A stretch of 64,000 bases of DNA from Collinsella sp. (GTDB lineage: Bacteria; Actinomycetota; Coriobacteriia; Coriobacteriales; Coriobacteriaceae): the NCBI GenBank assembly GCA_019414515.1, contig DXLX01000012.1:61359-125358 (forward strand), written 5' to 3'. A program made the position numbers and the translations under genes. This document shows positions 42,516-51,781 of the stretch, one piece after another (position 1 is the stretch's first letter; each line of letters starts with the position of its first letter). The notes under the pieces were generated by a model. The model saw only the letters and a list, made by a program, of their open reading frames with translations, did no database searches and was not told the DNA's origin.

Positions 42516-43583
42516 ATGCGCGACAAGCTCGAAAAGATCATTAAGGCCTACGAGGAGCTCGAGAAGAAGCTTTCCGACCCGGCCGTCGCCTCCGACATCA
42601 AGGAGTTCACGCGTCTCAACAAGGAGTACGCACACCAGTCCGACCTCATCGCTGCCTCGCGCGAGTACATCGGCGCGCTCGATGACATCGAGGCCGCCAA
42701 GGAGATGCTCCGCGACACCAGCGATGCGGACGAGAAGGAGATGCTCCAGATGGACATCTCCGAGAACGAGGAAAAGCTTCCCCAGCTCGAGGAAGACATC
42801 AAGTACATGCTCATCCCGAGTGACCCCAACGACGACAAGAACACCATCGTCGAGATTCGCTCCGCCGCCGGTGGCGACGAGGCAGCCATCTTCGCCGGCG
42901 ACTTGTACAAGATGTACCAGCGCTTCTGCGAATCGCGCGGCTGGAAGACCACCGTGCTCGATTCCAGCCCCAGCGAGGCCGGCGGCTTTAAGTCCATCGA
43001 GTTCAAGGTCGAGGGCGACCGCGTCTACTCCGTCATGAAGTTCGAGTCCGGCGTGCATCGCGTCCAGCGCGTTCCCAAGACCGAGTCCCAGGGCCGCATT
43101 CAGACCTCCACGGCTACCGTCGCCGTACTTCCCGAGGCCGAGGAAATTGACGTCCAGATCAACCAGTCCGACCTGCGCATCGACACCTACTGCGCCTCCG
43201 GCCCTGGCGGTCAGTGCGTTAACACTACCTACTCCGCCGTGCGCATCACCCACTTGCCCACCAACACCGTGGTGCAGTCGCAGGAGCAGCGCTCCCAGAT
43301 TCAGAACCGCGAGGTCTGCATGCAGATGCTGCGTGCTCGTCTGTACGAGATGGAGCTCGAGAAGCAGCAGGCAGAGCTTGGTGCCGAGCGCCAGAGCCAG
43401 ATCGGCCACGGCAACCGTTCCGAGAAGATCCGTACCTACAACCAGCCCCAGGACCGCGTGACCGATCACCGCATCGGTTTCAACTCCACCTACAACGGCG
43501 TCCTTCTGGGCGATCAGCTCGGCACCGTCATCGAGGCGCTCGCCGCCGCCGAGCGAGCCGAGAAGCTGGCACAGGCCGTTTAG
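42516..43583 (+). CDS. prfA: Peptide chain release factor 1
   Basis: A 355-residue release factor that ends translation at UAA and UAG. The GGQ loop that triggers peptide release is SGPGGQCVNTT (about residues 227-237). The stop-codon recognition segment is RVPKTESQGRIQTST, with PKT in the tripeptide position (about 184-186). The N-terminal coiled region (residues 1-95) is normal. GGAGTCC precedes the ATG. The next genuine gene is prmC, which methylates this GGQ glutamine, the usual neighbour pair. Confidence 0.95.
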   Translation: MRDKLEKIIKAYEELEKKLSDPAVASDIKEFTRLNKEYAHQSDLIAASREYIGALDDIEAAKEMLRDTSDADEKEMLQMDISENEEKLPQLEEDIKYMLIPSDPNDDKNTIVEIRSAAGGDEAAIFAGDLYKMYQRFCESRGWKTTVLDSSPSEAGGFKSIEFKVEGDRVYSVMKFESGVHRVQRVPKTESQGRIQTSTATVAVLPEAEEIDVQINQSDLRIDTYCASGPGGQCVNTTYSAVRITHLPTNTVVQSQEQRSQIQNREVCMQMLRARLYEMELEKQQAELGAERQSQIGHGNRSEKIRTYNQPQDRVTDHRIGFNSTYNGVLLGDQLGTVIEALAAAERAEKLAQAV

Positions 43584-43692
43584 GTTCCGCCGTTCTACCG
43601 AGCGGCGGACCAGCCGACGCTGCGCGGGCCGCATTTGGACAATCTGACGTTCAACTTCAAGGGCGCGACCAGAAGGTCAGCGCCCTTTCGTT
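43583..43692 (+). ncRNA. Two-stem intergenic RNA-like element, copy 3
   Basis: Stem 1 CCGCCGTTCtaccGAGCGGCGG begins at the prfA stop. GACGCTGCGCG and a CAATCTGACGTTCAA linker follow, then stem 2 GGGCGCGACC-agaa-GGTC-a-GCGCCC with TTTCGTTT after it. GC pairs replace AT pairs found in copies 2 and 4, at both sides of the stem. Confidence 0.6.
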
Positions 43693-44215
43693 TCACGTCA
43701 CCTTGTCTCAAATGCGACCCGCTCGCTGTCCGTCCTCTACCTGCGGCGCTGCCTTGCTCCGGATGCGGTATGCTCAACCTGCGGCGCCTTAGAGGTAGTC
43801 ATTGGGGACGTTCTTAAATGACTAGGTTGGGCACATTGCTTTGAGATGTTATTCAATCGGCTTTGATGGCCATGAAGCCGGCTACCTGCTCAAAGAAATT
43901 AGCGGCATTTATCTGCTATTGAAAATAATGCTCAAAAAATCGTTCAAGAAGTCGCAGTGCATTTTTTGATGCGTCGCACGTCAAGTGATTTGGCAAGTTC
44001 TTGGTTAGATATTGGTCAGTTTTGGGTCAACCTTGCCAAAAGCTTGACGAATGCAGATTTTGACGTCGACGAATGAGCACTTCAGGCAGGTTCCAAGCAA
44101 AAATCTGGGCTGATTCTCGATAATCGCCTTCAATCGTCCCTTGCCAAGCGCTGGCCTCGCGTACAATCTGCTCCGACATTCGCGCGCCGTCCGGCGCTTA
44201 AGAGGGGAGGGCCCC
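43693..44215. other. Gene-free intergenic stretch with AT-rich core
   Basis: No open frame here looks coding. It holds half of a family-4 repeat (GTAGTCATTGGGGACGTTCT, 43795-43814) and an AT-rich stretch (about 43830-44130) unlike its surroundings, with a 9-bp inverted repeat TTTGGCAAG/CTTGCCAAA at 43989-44040. I see no function in it. Confidence 0.5.
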
Positions 44216-45466
44216 ATGGCAAACGAGATTTGGACCATCAAGCGTTGTCTCGAGTGGACCAAGGAGTACCTGGCCGAGCGCGGCGAGGAGCACCCCCGTC
44301 TTTCTGCCGAGTGGCTGCTGTGTGCCGCCACGGGCCTGGCGCGCATTGACCTATATATGCGTATGGACGAGACGCTTAACGCGGCCCAGCTCGAGACCAT
44401 GCATGCGGCCGTTGTCCGCCGCGCTAAGGGCGAGCCGCTGCAATACATCACCGGCAGCACGCAGTTTCGCATGATCGACGTCGCGTGCGCCCCCGGTGTG
44501 CTCATTCCGCGCCCCGAGACCGAGATGCTCGTCGAGGAAGTCCTCAATTATCTGGATGCCGAGGTGCTGAGCCCCGAGGCTGCTGCCCGTCAGCGTGTTG
44601 AGCTGCCTTGGAACGATGAGGTCGAAGAGGCCCGCAAAGCCGAGGCGGCGCTGGCCGACGAGCGCGCGACTGCCGAGCGCCGTGCCGCTAACCTGACGGC
44701 TGCCGATGAGGCGGCGTTAGGCGGCGACGTACTGGGCAGCCGTGCCTATGCCGAGGAACTGGCCGACCGCGAGGCCGAGGAAGCCGCCGCGCAGGCAGCA
44801 GAAGCCGAAGCCGCGGAAGCCGCCGAGTCCGAGCTCGACGAATACGGCATCGCCATCGAGGGTGCCGGCCAGGAGACGGCTTCAGCTCAGGATGCCGCTG
44901 CGCCTGCCCCAACCGAGCCCTGCACTGCCCGCGTTCTCGAGGTCGGCTGCGGCACGGGCTGCATTTCGCTCTCCCTTGCCTGGGAGCGCCGCGGCCACGT
45001 TACCTGCACCGCCACCGATATCGAGCCGCGCGCCATCGATCTGGCCACCAAAAACCGCGACGCCCTCGGCCTCACGGCAGATGAGGTTGCCTTTAGCCTC
45101 ACCAACCTGGTGAGTTCCATTCCCCGCGAAGAGTGGGGCACCTTTGATGTGCTCGTCTCCAACCCGCCTTACATCCCGACCGACGTCATGCGCTCGCTGC
45201 CGCACGAGGTCAAGGACTTTGAGCCCGACCTGGCGCTCGAGGGCGGCGCCGACGGCCTCGATATTTTCCGCCGCCTGCTCAATGCGGCGCCTTACATGCT
45301 GCGCGCCGGCGGCCTGTTTGCCTGCGAGCTCTACGAGGGTGCCCTCGATGCCGCGGCCGAGCTCTGTCGCCAGGCAGGCCTTTCGGACGTGCGTATCGTC
45401 CATGACCTCACCGATCGCCCCCGCATCGTCCGAGCCATCGTCACCGAGCCCAAACAGCGTATTTAA
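44216..45466 (+). CDS. prmC: Release factor glutamine methyltransferase with a large acidic insert
   Basis: A 416-residue PrmC/HemK. The N-terminal helical domain (about 1-95, with GEPLQYITG and IPRPETEMLVEE) and the C-terminal methyltransferase domain (about 238-416; VLEVGCGTGCISL for SAM, SNPPYIP for the glutamine) are standard. Between them lies an Ala/Glu-rich insert of about 120 residues (about 115-235), where most PrmC proteins of about 280 residues have none. The insert is probably helical or disordered. GAGGGGAGG precedes ATG 44216. It methylates release factor GGQ loops, one of which is encoded just upstream. Confidence 0.92.
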   Translation: MANEIWTIKRCLEWTKEYLAERGEEHPRLSAEWLLCAATGLARIDLYMRMDETLNAAQLETMHAAVVRRAKGEPLQYITGSTQFRMIDVACAPGVLIPRPETEMLVEEVLNYLDAEVLSPEAAARQRVELPWNDEVEEARKAEAALADERATAERRAANLTAADEAALGGDVLGSRAYAEELADREAEEAAAQAAEAEAAEAAESELDEYGIAIEGAGQETASAQDAAAPAPTEPCTARVLEVGCGTGCISLSLAWERRGHVTCTATDIEPRAIDLATKNRDALGLTADEVAFSLTNLVSSIPREEWGTFDVLVSNPPYIPTDVMRSLPHEVKDFEPDLALEGGADGLDIFRRLLNAAPYMLRAGGLFACELYEGALDAAAELCRQAGLSDVRIVHDLTDRPRIVRAIVTEPKQRI

Positions 45467-45541
45467 GCTGAATTAATAGACATTTGCGCAAGTTTGTCCT
45501 TGCAATATACCGTAAAACTTCTACTATAGAAGGAGAAAGGT

Positions 45542-45937
45542 ATGTCAAATCAGCTGCATCGGTACCGTATCGTGCTTGATTACATTGAACCTTGGCTTGA
45601 TGAGCAGGATGAAGCTACGCTGAAGCAGATTTATGCAGACCTTTTGGTGCTCGAGAAGGAAGGTCCCAGCCTTGGTCGTCCGCTGGTTGACCGCGTAAAG
45701 GGCTCGAAGCTTCATCATTTAAAGGAGCTGAGAGTGACGTCGTGTGGTGGGCAGGTGATTCGCATCCTCTTCGCCTTTGACCCCAAGCGCCAGGCGGTAT
45801 TGCTATTGGCGGGTGATAAGTCGCGAGCGGGATCGTCAAGGGCAAAATGGAACGGTTGGTATGCGATCAACATTCCAAGGGCCGAGCAAATATACCGTCG
45901 CCACGTAAGGAGGCTCGATCGAGATGGAACTGCATGA
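45542..45937 (+). CDS. HigB/Gp49-like toxin of a type II toxin-antitoxin pair
   Basis: A 131-residue basic protein with the RelE-superfamily arrangement of the Gp49/HigB group: LGRPLVDRVKGSKLHHLKEL, then strand VIRILFAF and VLLLAGDKS. These toxins usually cut mRNA at the ribosome. AGGAGAAAGG precedes the ATG. The next gene, an XRE-type regulator, overlaps its last 14 bases. Toxin first, antitoxin second is the HigBA order. Activity is inferred. Confidence 0.8.
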   Translation: MSNQLHRYRIVLDYIEPWLDEQDEATLKQIYADLLVLEKEGPSLGRPLVDRVKGSKLHHLKELRVTSCGGQVIRILFAFDPKRQAVLLLAGDKSRAGSSRAKWNGWYAINIPRAEQIYRRHVRRLDRDGTA

Positions 45938-46226
45938 GTATATGGAATCTCGCGGGATAACACGCGACTCCATTACCGCCGAGCAGGAGAGGACTCGCGA
46001 TCGTATCGAAGCCTATAAGCTTGCTCAGATTCGCAGGTTAAAAGATCTAACACAGGCGTCGGTCGCCCAGTCGATGGGCGTTTCTCAAAAACGTGTATCC
46101 GAGCTCGAGCGTGGGGAGTTGGGTTCGATGAGGCTCGACACGCTGAGCAGGTACGCAGAGAGCCTCGGCGGAAAACTGGTTGCAAGCATCGAGTTTCCCG
46201 ATCGTACCGTTACGCTTGCGCGCTAA
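45924..46226 (+). CDS. XRE family antitoxin (HigA-like)
   Basis: A 100-residue helix-turn-helix protein. Residues about 35-90 carry the XRE domain (RLKDLTQASVAQSMGVSQKR and the recognition helix VSELERGELGSM), with a short helical N-terminus that likely meets the toxin. It overlaps the toxin gene and has GTAAGGAGG before its start. It should neutralise the toxin and repress the operon. Confidence 0.82.
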   Translation: MELHEYMESRGITRDSITAEQERTRDRIEAYKLAQIRRLKDLTQASVAQSMGVSQKRVSELERGELGSMRLDTLSRYAESLGGKLVASIEFPDRTVTLAR

Positions 46227-46374
46227 AAATCTTCAATTAACCCCCTCACTTTCACCGACTACTAGAGCCGCTCACCAAACCAACATGCGCTCTGGGCAAA
46301 TAGGTTGAATGTTTCGTGCGAGAATGCCCCACAGTAAACAAACTTGCACCGGAGCGTAAGGGGCTGGCATACAC

Positions 46375-47118
46375 ATGCAGACGGTCTATCGGGTATACGA
46401 GGGAACGCGCGAGCCGCATCGGCTTGCCGTCGAGCGCACGGCCGAGGTGCTCGGCCGCGGCGGCCTGGCCTTGATTCCGACCGAGACCGTCTACGGTGTC
46501 GCCGTGGCAGTCAACGCCTTCTCGGACGCCGTGCCCCAAGATACAAGCGAATTCCCATCGTGGCCGCGCGATCCGCAGGCTGCCGTCAATGGCGCCGCAG
46601 TTCCTGCGCTCGGCACCGGCTATCGCCGTATCTTCACTCTCAAGCAACGTGAGCTCACGCAAACCGTCGCTTGGCTGGTCGATGGCGTCGAAGCACTCGA
46701 CCGCTATGGCGTGGATATCCCGGAAGAGGCCCGCGTGCTTGCCCGACGATGCTGGCCGGGCGCCCTGACTATCGTGGTCAAGGCGGCCCCCTGCGTGCCG
46801 ACCTTTATGCGCGCCGCCGACGACACGGTGGCACTTCGCGCTTCGGCTTCGCCCGTGGTGCAAGCGCTCATCCGCGCCTGCGGCAGTCCCCTTGCCTGCA
46901 CGAGCGCCAACACGCACGGCGCGCCTTCGCCGGCAAGCTTTGCCGCCGTCGAGGGTCGCATCCTGGAGGGGGTCGATGTTGCCGTCGACGCCGGTGAGAC
47001 CCCGTGTCGCGACGCCTCGACCATCGTGTCGTTCCAGCACGGCGGGCTCCAGATCCTGCGCCAAGGCGCACTTCCCGCATCAGAGATCGAGCGGGTCCTG
47101 TCCGACCCGATGCAATAG
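46375..47118 (+). CDS. L-threonylcarbamoyladenylate synthase (Sua5/YrdC/TsaC family)
   Basis: A 247-residue YrdC-fold enzyme making threonylcarbamoyl-AMP for the t6A37 modification of tRNAs. Typical blocks: GGLALIPTETVYGVA (about residues 29-43), IFTLKQRE (substrate-site KxR region), RRCWPGALTIVVKA and SPLACTSAN. Between the first two blocks lies an insert of about 40 residues (FSDAVPQDTSEFPSW...) compared with short TsaC proteins, and there is no Sua5 C-terminal domain. GTAAGGGG lies before the ATG. glpK follows by 13 bp. Confidence 0.85.
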   Translation: MQTVYRVYEGTREPHRLAVERTAEVLGRGGLALIPTETVYGVAVAVNAFSDAVPQDTSEFPSWPRDPQAAVNGAAVPALGTGYRRIFTLKQRELTQTVAWLVDGVEALDRYGVDIPEEARVLARRCWPGALTIVVKAAPCVPTFMRAADDTVALRASASPVVQALIRACGSPLACTSANTHGAPSPASFAAVEGRILEGVDVAVDAGETPCRDASTIVSFQHGGLQILRQGALPASEIERVLSDPMQ

Positions 47119-47131
47119 AAAGGTGTAAGCG

Positions 47132-48673
47132 ATGTCGTTGAATCTGGGCAGCCTGGGCATGGAAGATGCCTCGTTTAACTTTGGCGGTTCCTACATCATG
47201 GCGCTCGACTGCGGCACCACCTCGGTACTTGCGACCATCGTCGACGAGTATGGATGCATCGTCGCGCAGGCACGTCGCAGCGTCAAAACGAGTTTTCCGC
47301 GCCCCGGCTGGGTGGAGCAGGATCCCACGGAGGTGCTTGCCAGCCAGATCGGCGTGATGATGGAGGTCCAGTTTAAGAGCGGCATCCATTCCGATCGCAT
47401 CGCCGCCATCGGTATCTCCAACCAGCGCGAGACCACGGTGGTGTGGGACCGCGTGAGTGGCCAGCCTATCTACAACGCCATCGTGTGGCAGTGTCGCCGC
47501 ACCGCCTCGACAATCGATAAACTGGCCGAGCAGGGCCGCGAGGAGCTGGTGCGTTCCCGCACCGGCCTTACGCTCGACCCGTATTTCTCGGCCTCCAAGG
47601 TGCAGTGGATTCTCGACAACGTCGACGGCGCGCGCGAGAGCGCGGCAGCGGGCGACCTCATGTTTGGCACCATCGATACCTGGCTCATCTATAACCTCAC
47701 CGGCGGCCAAACCTTCGCCACCGACTACACCAACGCCAGCCGCACGGCGCTTTTCAATATTCATACGCTGGACTGGGACGATGACCTGCTGGCTCTCTTC
47801 GACATCCCGCGTGCCATGATGCCCGAGGTCCGTTGGAGCGCCGGTGACTACGGCCGCGTAGCGAGCGACATCATGACCAACATGCCGCCCATCATGGGTG
47901 TGGCGGGCGACCAGCAGGCGTCGCTGTTCGGTCACTGCTGCTTCCATCCCGGCCAGACCAAAAACACCTATGGCACGGGCTGCTTTATGCTCATGAATAC
48001 CGGCGACGAGATCGTCGAATCCAAGAATGGCCTGGTCTCCACCATCGGTATCGCTGCGGACGGCAAGGTCAGCTATGCGCTCGAGGGCTCTATTTTTGCC
48101 GCCGGCTCAACGATGAACTGGCTGCGCGACAACATGGGCGTTATCTCCAACGTATCCGAATCGGCACAGCTCGCCTCTTCGATCGGCGATAACGAGGGAT
48201 GCTACTTTGTCCCCGCTTTTGCGGGCTTGGGTGCACCTTGGTGGGACGCGCACGCCCGCGGCATCGTATGCGGTCTGACTGGAGCTTCGACTCGAGCGAC
48301 CATCGTGCGCGCCGCTTGCGAGTCCATGGCCTATCAGAGCTATGACGTGCTGCGTGCCATGGAGCAGGATGTGGGTCTTTCGATTGAGCGCCTGTCCGTC
48401 GATGGCGGTGCCTCGCGCAACGAGTTCATCATGCAGTTCCAGGCAGACTTGCTGGATATCCCTGTACTGCAATGCGAGACGGTGGAGACCACGGCAATCG
48501 GTGCCGCGTACTTGGCGGGTCTTGCGGTTGGGTATTGGGAGGATCTGGAGGAGCTGGAGCAAAACGCCCAGATCGTCAAGACGTTCCATCCCCATATGTC
48601 CGTTGAGCGTCGCGAGCGCAACCTGGACGGTTGGCACGATGCGGTCAGGCGTTCGCTCAGCACCACTCAGTAG
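47132..48673 (+). CDS. glpK: Glycerol kinase
   Basis: A 513-residue FGGY kinase converting glycerol and ATP to glycerol 3-phosphate. It has ALDCGTTSVLATI (ATP loop) after a short extra N-terminus of about 25 residues, SNQRETTVVWD and IVWQCRR (glycerol-site Arg/Glu), GVAGDQQASLFG (catalytic Asp), NTYGTGCF and the C-terminal LSVDGGASRNEF. AAAGGTG precedes the ATG. No glycerol facilitator or dehydrogenase gene is near. The upstream tsaC gene is probably co-transcribed. Confidence 0.93.
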   Translation: MSLNLGSLGMEDASFNFGGSYIMALDCGTTSVLATIVDEYGCIVAQARRSVKTSFPRPGWVEQDPTEVLASQIGVMMEVQFKSGIHSDRIAAIGISNQRETTVVWDRVSGQPIYNAIVWQCRRTASTIDKLAEQGREELVRSRTGLTLDPYFSASKVQWILDNVDGARESAAAGDLMFGTIDTWLIYNLTGGQTFATDYTNASRTALFNIHTLDWDDDLLALFDIPRAMMPEVRWSAGDYGRVASDIMTNMPPIMGVAGDQQASLFGHCCFHPGQTKNTYGTGCFMLMNTGDEIVESKNGLVSTIGIAADGKVSYALEGSIFAAGSTMNWLRDNMGVISNVSESAQLASSIGDNEGCYFVPAFAGLGAPWWDAHARGIVCGLTGASTRATIVRAACESMAYQSYDVLRAMEQDVGLSIERLSVDGGASRNEFIMQFQADLLDIPVLQCETVETTAIGAAYLAGLAVGYWEDLEELEQNAQIVKTFHPHMSVERRERNLDGWHDAVRRSLSTTQ

Positions 48674-48795
48674 GGTTGTGACGGAGCGTTCGATACAACA
48701 AACCGCTAAACTTATGCATGGCGGGCGGCGGCAACATCGCTGTGCGTCATGTCAGCAAGGTCGTTTTGCGGCCGCAACGAAAGGGGCATCAACCC

Positions 48796-49443
48796 ATGAC
48801 CGTTACCTACGATGCGTCCCGCGTGACGCTTGTCGACCATCCGCTCGTCCAGCACAAGTTGTCGATCCTGCGCGATAAGTCGACCGGCACCAACCAGTTC
48901 CGCCAACTCGTACGCGAGCTCGCGCTTTTTGACGGCTACGAGGCCATGCGCGACCTGCCCATGGAGGATGTCGAAGTCGAGACTCCCATCACCACTGCCA
49001 CGTTTAAGCAGCTTGCCGGCAAGAAGCTCGCCATCGTCCCCATTCTGCGCGCGGGCCTTGGCATGGTCGACGGCATCCTCGACCTGGTGCCCTCTGCCCG
49101 CGTGGGCCACATTGGCATGGAGCGCGACGAGGTCACCCACGAGCCGCATGAGTATTACTGCAAGATGCCCAGGGATATCGACCAACGTATCTGCCTGGTC
49201 GTCGATCCCATGCTCGCCACGGGCGGTTCTGCCGAGATGGCTATCGGCTATCTGCGCGAGCGCGGTGTCAAGGACATTCGCATGCTGTGCATCGTCGCGG
49301 CCCCCGAGGGCCTCAAGTCGCTGACCGAGAAAGACCCCGACGTGCATATCTATACCTGCGCCATTGACGACCACCTCAACGAAGCCGCCTACATCGTCCC
49401 CGGCCTGGGCGATGCCGGCGACCGCATCTACGGCACGCTGTAG
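48796..49443 (+). CDS. upp: Uracil phosphoribosyltransferase
   Basis: A 215-residue salvage enzyme making UMP from uracil and PRPP. The PRPP loop is [11 protein letters not shown] (about residues 136-146), the flexible loop region [11 protein letters not shown] (about 75-85), and the uracil-binding C-terminus [12 protein letters not shown] is exact. CGAAAGGGG lies before ATG 48796. It lies 122 bp after glpK and shortly before the ATP synthase operon, as in several Gram-positive genomes. Confidence 0.94.
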   Translation: MTVTYDASRVTLVDHPLVQHKLSILRDKSTGTNQFRQLVRELALFDGYEAMRDLPMEDVEVETPITTATFKQLAGKKLAIVPILRAGLGMVDGILDLVPSARVGHIGMERDEVTHEPHEYYCKMPRDIDQRICLVVDPMLATGGSAEMAIGYLRERGVKDIRMLCIVAAPEGLKSLTEKDPDVHIYTCAIDDHLNEAAYIVPGLGDAGDRIYGTL

Positions 49444-49634
49444 TCTCTGGGCCAAACCGGCTAACGTCGAAAATACGAAGAAACGGTGCGCGCGGACAAA
49501 TAAAAGGCGACCGCGCTCACCCCTGTTAACGGACGTTTCGCCCCGCAGGGTACGGAAAAACGCGTTACCGTAGCTACGGGATAAAGAAGGTCTTAAGAAA
49601 ACGTACAGCTGCGTATTAACCGATGCTTTTTCGG

Positions 49635-49662
49635 TTGTACTTTAGCGATTGGCTCGTACAAT
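49635..49662 (+). promoter_or_regulatory. Candidate promoter of the ATP synthase operon
   Basis: TTGTAC (49635-49640) and TACAAT (49657-49662) are 16 bp apart, about 60 bp before the first gene. The rest of the 280-bp gap shows no gene. Confidence 0.5.
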
Positions 49663-49724
49663 AGTCACCAATGTTTGGCGGGAACTGTTCTGGGAAGCGT
49701 TAAAAGAGGAAAGTGAGGACGCCA

Positions 49725-50036
49725 GTGTTTCAGATAGCCGATCTGCTCGCTATCGTTGCAGGCGCCATCGCGGGCGCAATCGCCTTTCTTCCCTTTGTTT
49801 TTACGCTCAAGCCGGTTCTTGACGATAAGCAGAATGCGGACATGCTCAAGGGCATGGTGAGTCTGGCGGTCTCGGCGGTCACCCTGCTCGTCTTTACCTT
49901 GGTTGTGTTTGCGTTGTTCGGAGAGGCATTTCGCATGTTCCTCCTGGGCGAGGCGATCGGCTTCGTGGTCTTTATGGCCGCCTGCACGGTTCGCGTCGCC
50001 AAGGCGCTGCGAGATCCTCATGAGGTCGAAAGGTAA
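49725..50036 (+). CDS. AtpI-like small membrane protein of the ATP synthase operon
   Basis: A 103-residue protein with three or four membrane helices and no soluble domain, first in the ATP synthase operon and three bases before the a subunit gene. Proteins at this place (AtpI/UncI) help assemble the c ring. GTG 49725 with GTGAGG five bases before it is preferred; GTG 49713 is possible. Similarity is by position and topology only. Confidence 0.65.
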   Translation: MFQIADLLAIVAGAIAGAIAFLPFVFTLKPVLDDKQNADMLKGMVSLAVSAVTLLVFTLVVFALFGEAFRMFLLGEAIGFVVFMAACTVRVAKALRDPHEVER

Positions 50037-50039
50037 GTC

Positions 50040-50843
50040 GTGGAAATTTTTGAAAAGCTGCCTGATGAGATTAATCATCTGGTCAGCGAGTTCAGCTCCA
50101 CCCCCGTCGTGGGCGATCTGAGCTGCGGCATCACGCAGTACTCGTTCTGGCTGATCGTCTCCACGATCGTGCTCCTGATCGTCCTGGCCGTGTTCAAGAA
50201 GAAGCAGACCCTGGTTCCCAAGGGCTTCTTCGTCAACGGTTTCGAGTACATCATCGAGTACGTCGAGAACGATATCGGCAAGGGCGTCGTGGGTGAGAAC
50301 TGGAAGAAGCACTTCCCGTTCCTGTGCTCGCTTTTCCTGTTCATCCTGATCAATAACATGATCGGCCTGATCCCGGGAATGAAGCCCGGCACCGGCGCAA
50401 TCGGCTCCACCGCCGCGCTCGCCATCTTCGCCTTCGTGTACTTCATCTACTACGGATGCAAGGCTCACGGCGTGATCGGCTACATCAAGAGCCTCGCCCC
50501 GCAGGGCGTGAGCTTCCCGATGAACGTGCTTGTGTGGGTCGTCGAGCTTTTCTCGACCTTCCTGCGCCTCATCACGCTCGCCGTCCGTCTGTTCTGCAAC
50601 ATGTTCGCAGGACACGTGGTCATGGGCTCGTTCGCCATCATGGCGAGCATGTTCATGCAGCCGCTGCTTCAGCAGGTTTCCGCGGCCCACGCCGTCGGCG
50701 CCCTGCCTTCGCTGGCCTGGCTTGCCATCCTCATCCTGATTTATACGATTGAGCTTGTGGTCGGCGCCATCCAGGCTTACGTCTTCACGGTCCTTACCGC
50801 CGTGTACGTCTCCGAGGCAGAGGAGGTCGCGGAGGAGGAGTAG
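50040..50843 (+). CDS. atpB: ATP synthase F0 subunit a
   Basis: A 267-residue membrane subunit forming the proton half-channels. The helix with STFLRLITLAVRLFCNMFAGH contains the essential arginine (RLFCNMFAGH), and ILIYTIELVVGAIQAYVF is the conserved last helix. It starts with GTG, three bases after the preceding stop. The C-terminus is acidic (EAEEVAEEE). It works with the c ring encoded next. Confidence 0.93.
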   Translation: MEIFEKLPDEINHLVSEFSSTPVVGDLSCGITQYSFWLIVSTIVLLIVLAVFKKKQTLVPKGFFVNGFEYIIEYVENDIGKGVVGENWKKHFPFLCSLFLFILINNMIGLIPGMKPGTGAIGSTAALAIFAFVYFIYYGCKAHGVIGYIKSLAPQGVSFPMNVLVWVVELFSTFLRLITLAVRLFCNMFAGHVVMGSFAIMASMFMQPLLQQVSAAHAVGALPSLAWLAILILIYTIELVVGAIQAYVFTVLTAVYVSEAEEVAEEE

Positions 50844-50968
50844 TCTTCCGTTCGCGCCTTAAAGGTAAGGCAATTCGTTAAACCGCCGGTGCCCGTACCC
50901 ATGGAGCCCGGCAGTTATAAATAAGGTTATCCTGCGTGAAATAAGACACGCACGACAAAGGAGGAATC

Positions 50969-51163
50969 GTGGGAGTTATCGGTTACGGTCTCGGTGTTAT
51001 CGGCGCTGGTCTTGCTATCGGCCTGTCTGCTCTGGGTGCTACGGGTGCTATGGCCCGTCAGCCTGAGGTCCAGGGCCGCGTGTTCACCGTCTTCATCATG
51101 GGCTCCGCCTTCGGCGAGGCTCTGGCTCTGATCGGCTTCGTTGTCGCGCTGATCGTTAAATAG
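50969..51163 (+). CDS. atpE: ATP synthase F0 subunit c
   Basis: A 64-residue hairpin of two helices joined by the polar loop ARQPEVQ. The ion-binding carboxylate is Glu in SAFGEALALIG of helix 2. The glutamine in helix 1 and the Ser/Thr after the glutamate that mark sodium-binding c subunits are absent (Ile and Ala instead), so a proton ring is expected. The N-terminus is short. It starts with GTG after AAAGGAGG, following a 125-bp gap after atpB. Confidence 0.92.
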   Translation: MGVIGYGLGVIGAGLAIGLSALGATGAMARQPEVQGRVFTVFIMGSAFGEALALIGFVVALIVK

Positions 51164-51178
51164 CACGGAGCGTCAAGT

Positions 51179-51781
51179 ATGAATCTTTCATCCCAGAAGA
51201 GCGCGATCGCACTCTCCGCGTCCGCGGCCGCGCTGCTCATGCCGGTTTCCGCGTTCGCCGAGGACGGCGCTGCCGGTGCGGACATCCTCATCCCTAAGAT
51301 GGCGGAGTTCATCCCGGCGCTTATCGCCTTCCTGATTATCTGGATCGTGCTGGCCAAGGTCGCCCTGCCGGGCATCATGAAAACCATGGAGGAGCGCGGC
51401 AAGAAGATCGAGGAGAGCCTCGACGAGGCCGAGAAGACCAAGCAGGAGGCTATCGCCAAGCGCGCTGAGTCCGACTCGATCGTCACCGACGCCCGTCGTC
51501 AGGCTGCCGACATCGTTCTCGAGGCCCGTAAGGACGCCGAGTCCGAGCGCGCCCGTATCATCGAGGCTGCTCACAAGGAGGCCGAGGAGATCATCGCCAA
51601 GGCCCATACGACCGTCGAGGACGAGCGCAAGTCCATCTACGCCGGTGCCGCGAGCTCCATCGCCGACCTGTCCGTTGCCGTCGCCACCAAGATCGTGGGC
51701 GAGGCACTCGAGGACGAGACCGAGCAGAAGAAGCTCATCGAGCGCTACATCCAGGAAGCAGGTAGCCTGAATGCCGACTAG
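51179..51781 (+). CDS. atpF: ATP synthase F0 subunit b
   Basis: A 200-residue stator subunit with one membrane helix (about 40-62, IPALIAFLIIWIVLAKVALP) and a long charged helix. Before the membrane helix is an extra stretch that looks like a signal peptide (SASAAALLMPVSAFAEDG), known from other actinobacterial and related b subunits. Its end overlaps atpH by eleven bases. Confidence 0.9.
   Translation: MNLSSQKSAIALSASAAALLMPVSAFAEDGAAGADILIPKMAEFIPALIAFLIIWIVLAKVALPGIMKTMEERGKKIEESLDEAEKTKQEAIAKRAESDSIVTDARRQAADIVLEARKDAESERARIIEAAHKEAEEIIAKAHTTVEDERKSIYAGAASSIADLSVAVATKIVGEALEDETEQKKLIERYIQEAGSLNAD

Noticed and set aside
50969..51163. Sodium-type ATP synthase c subunit
   Set aside because: The Gln of helix 1 and the Ser/Thr after the helix-2 Glu needed for sodium binding are not present.
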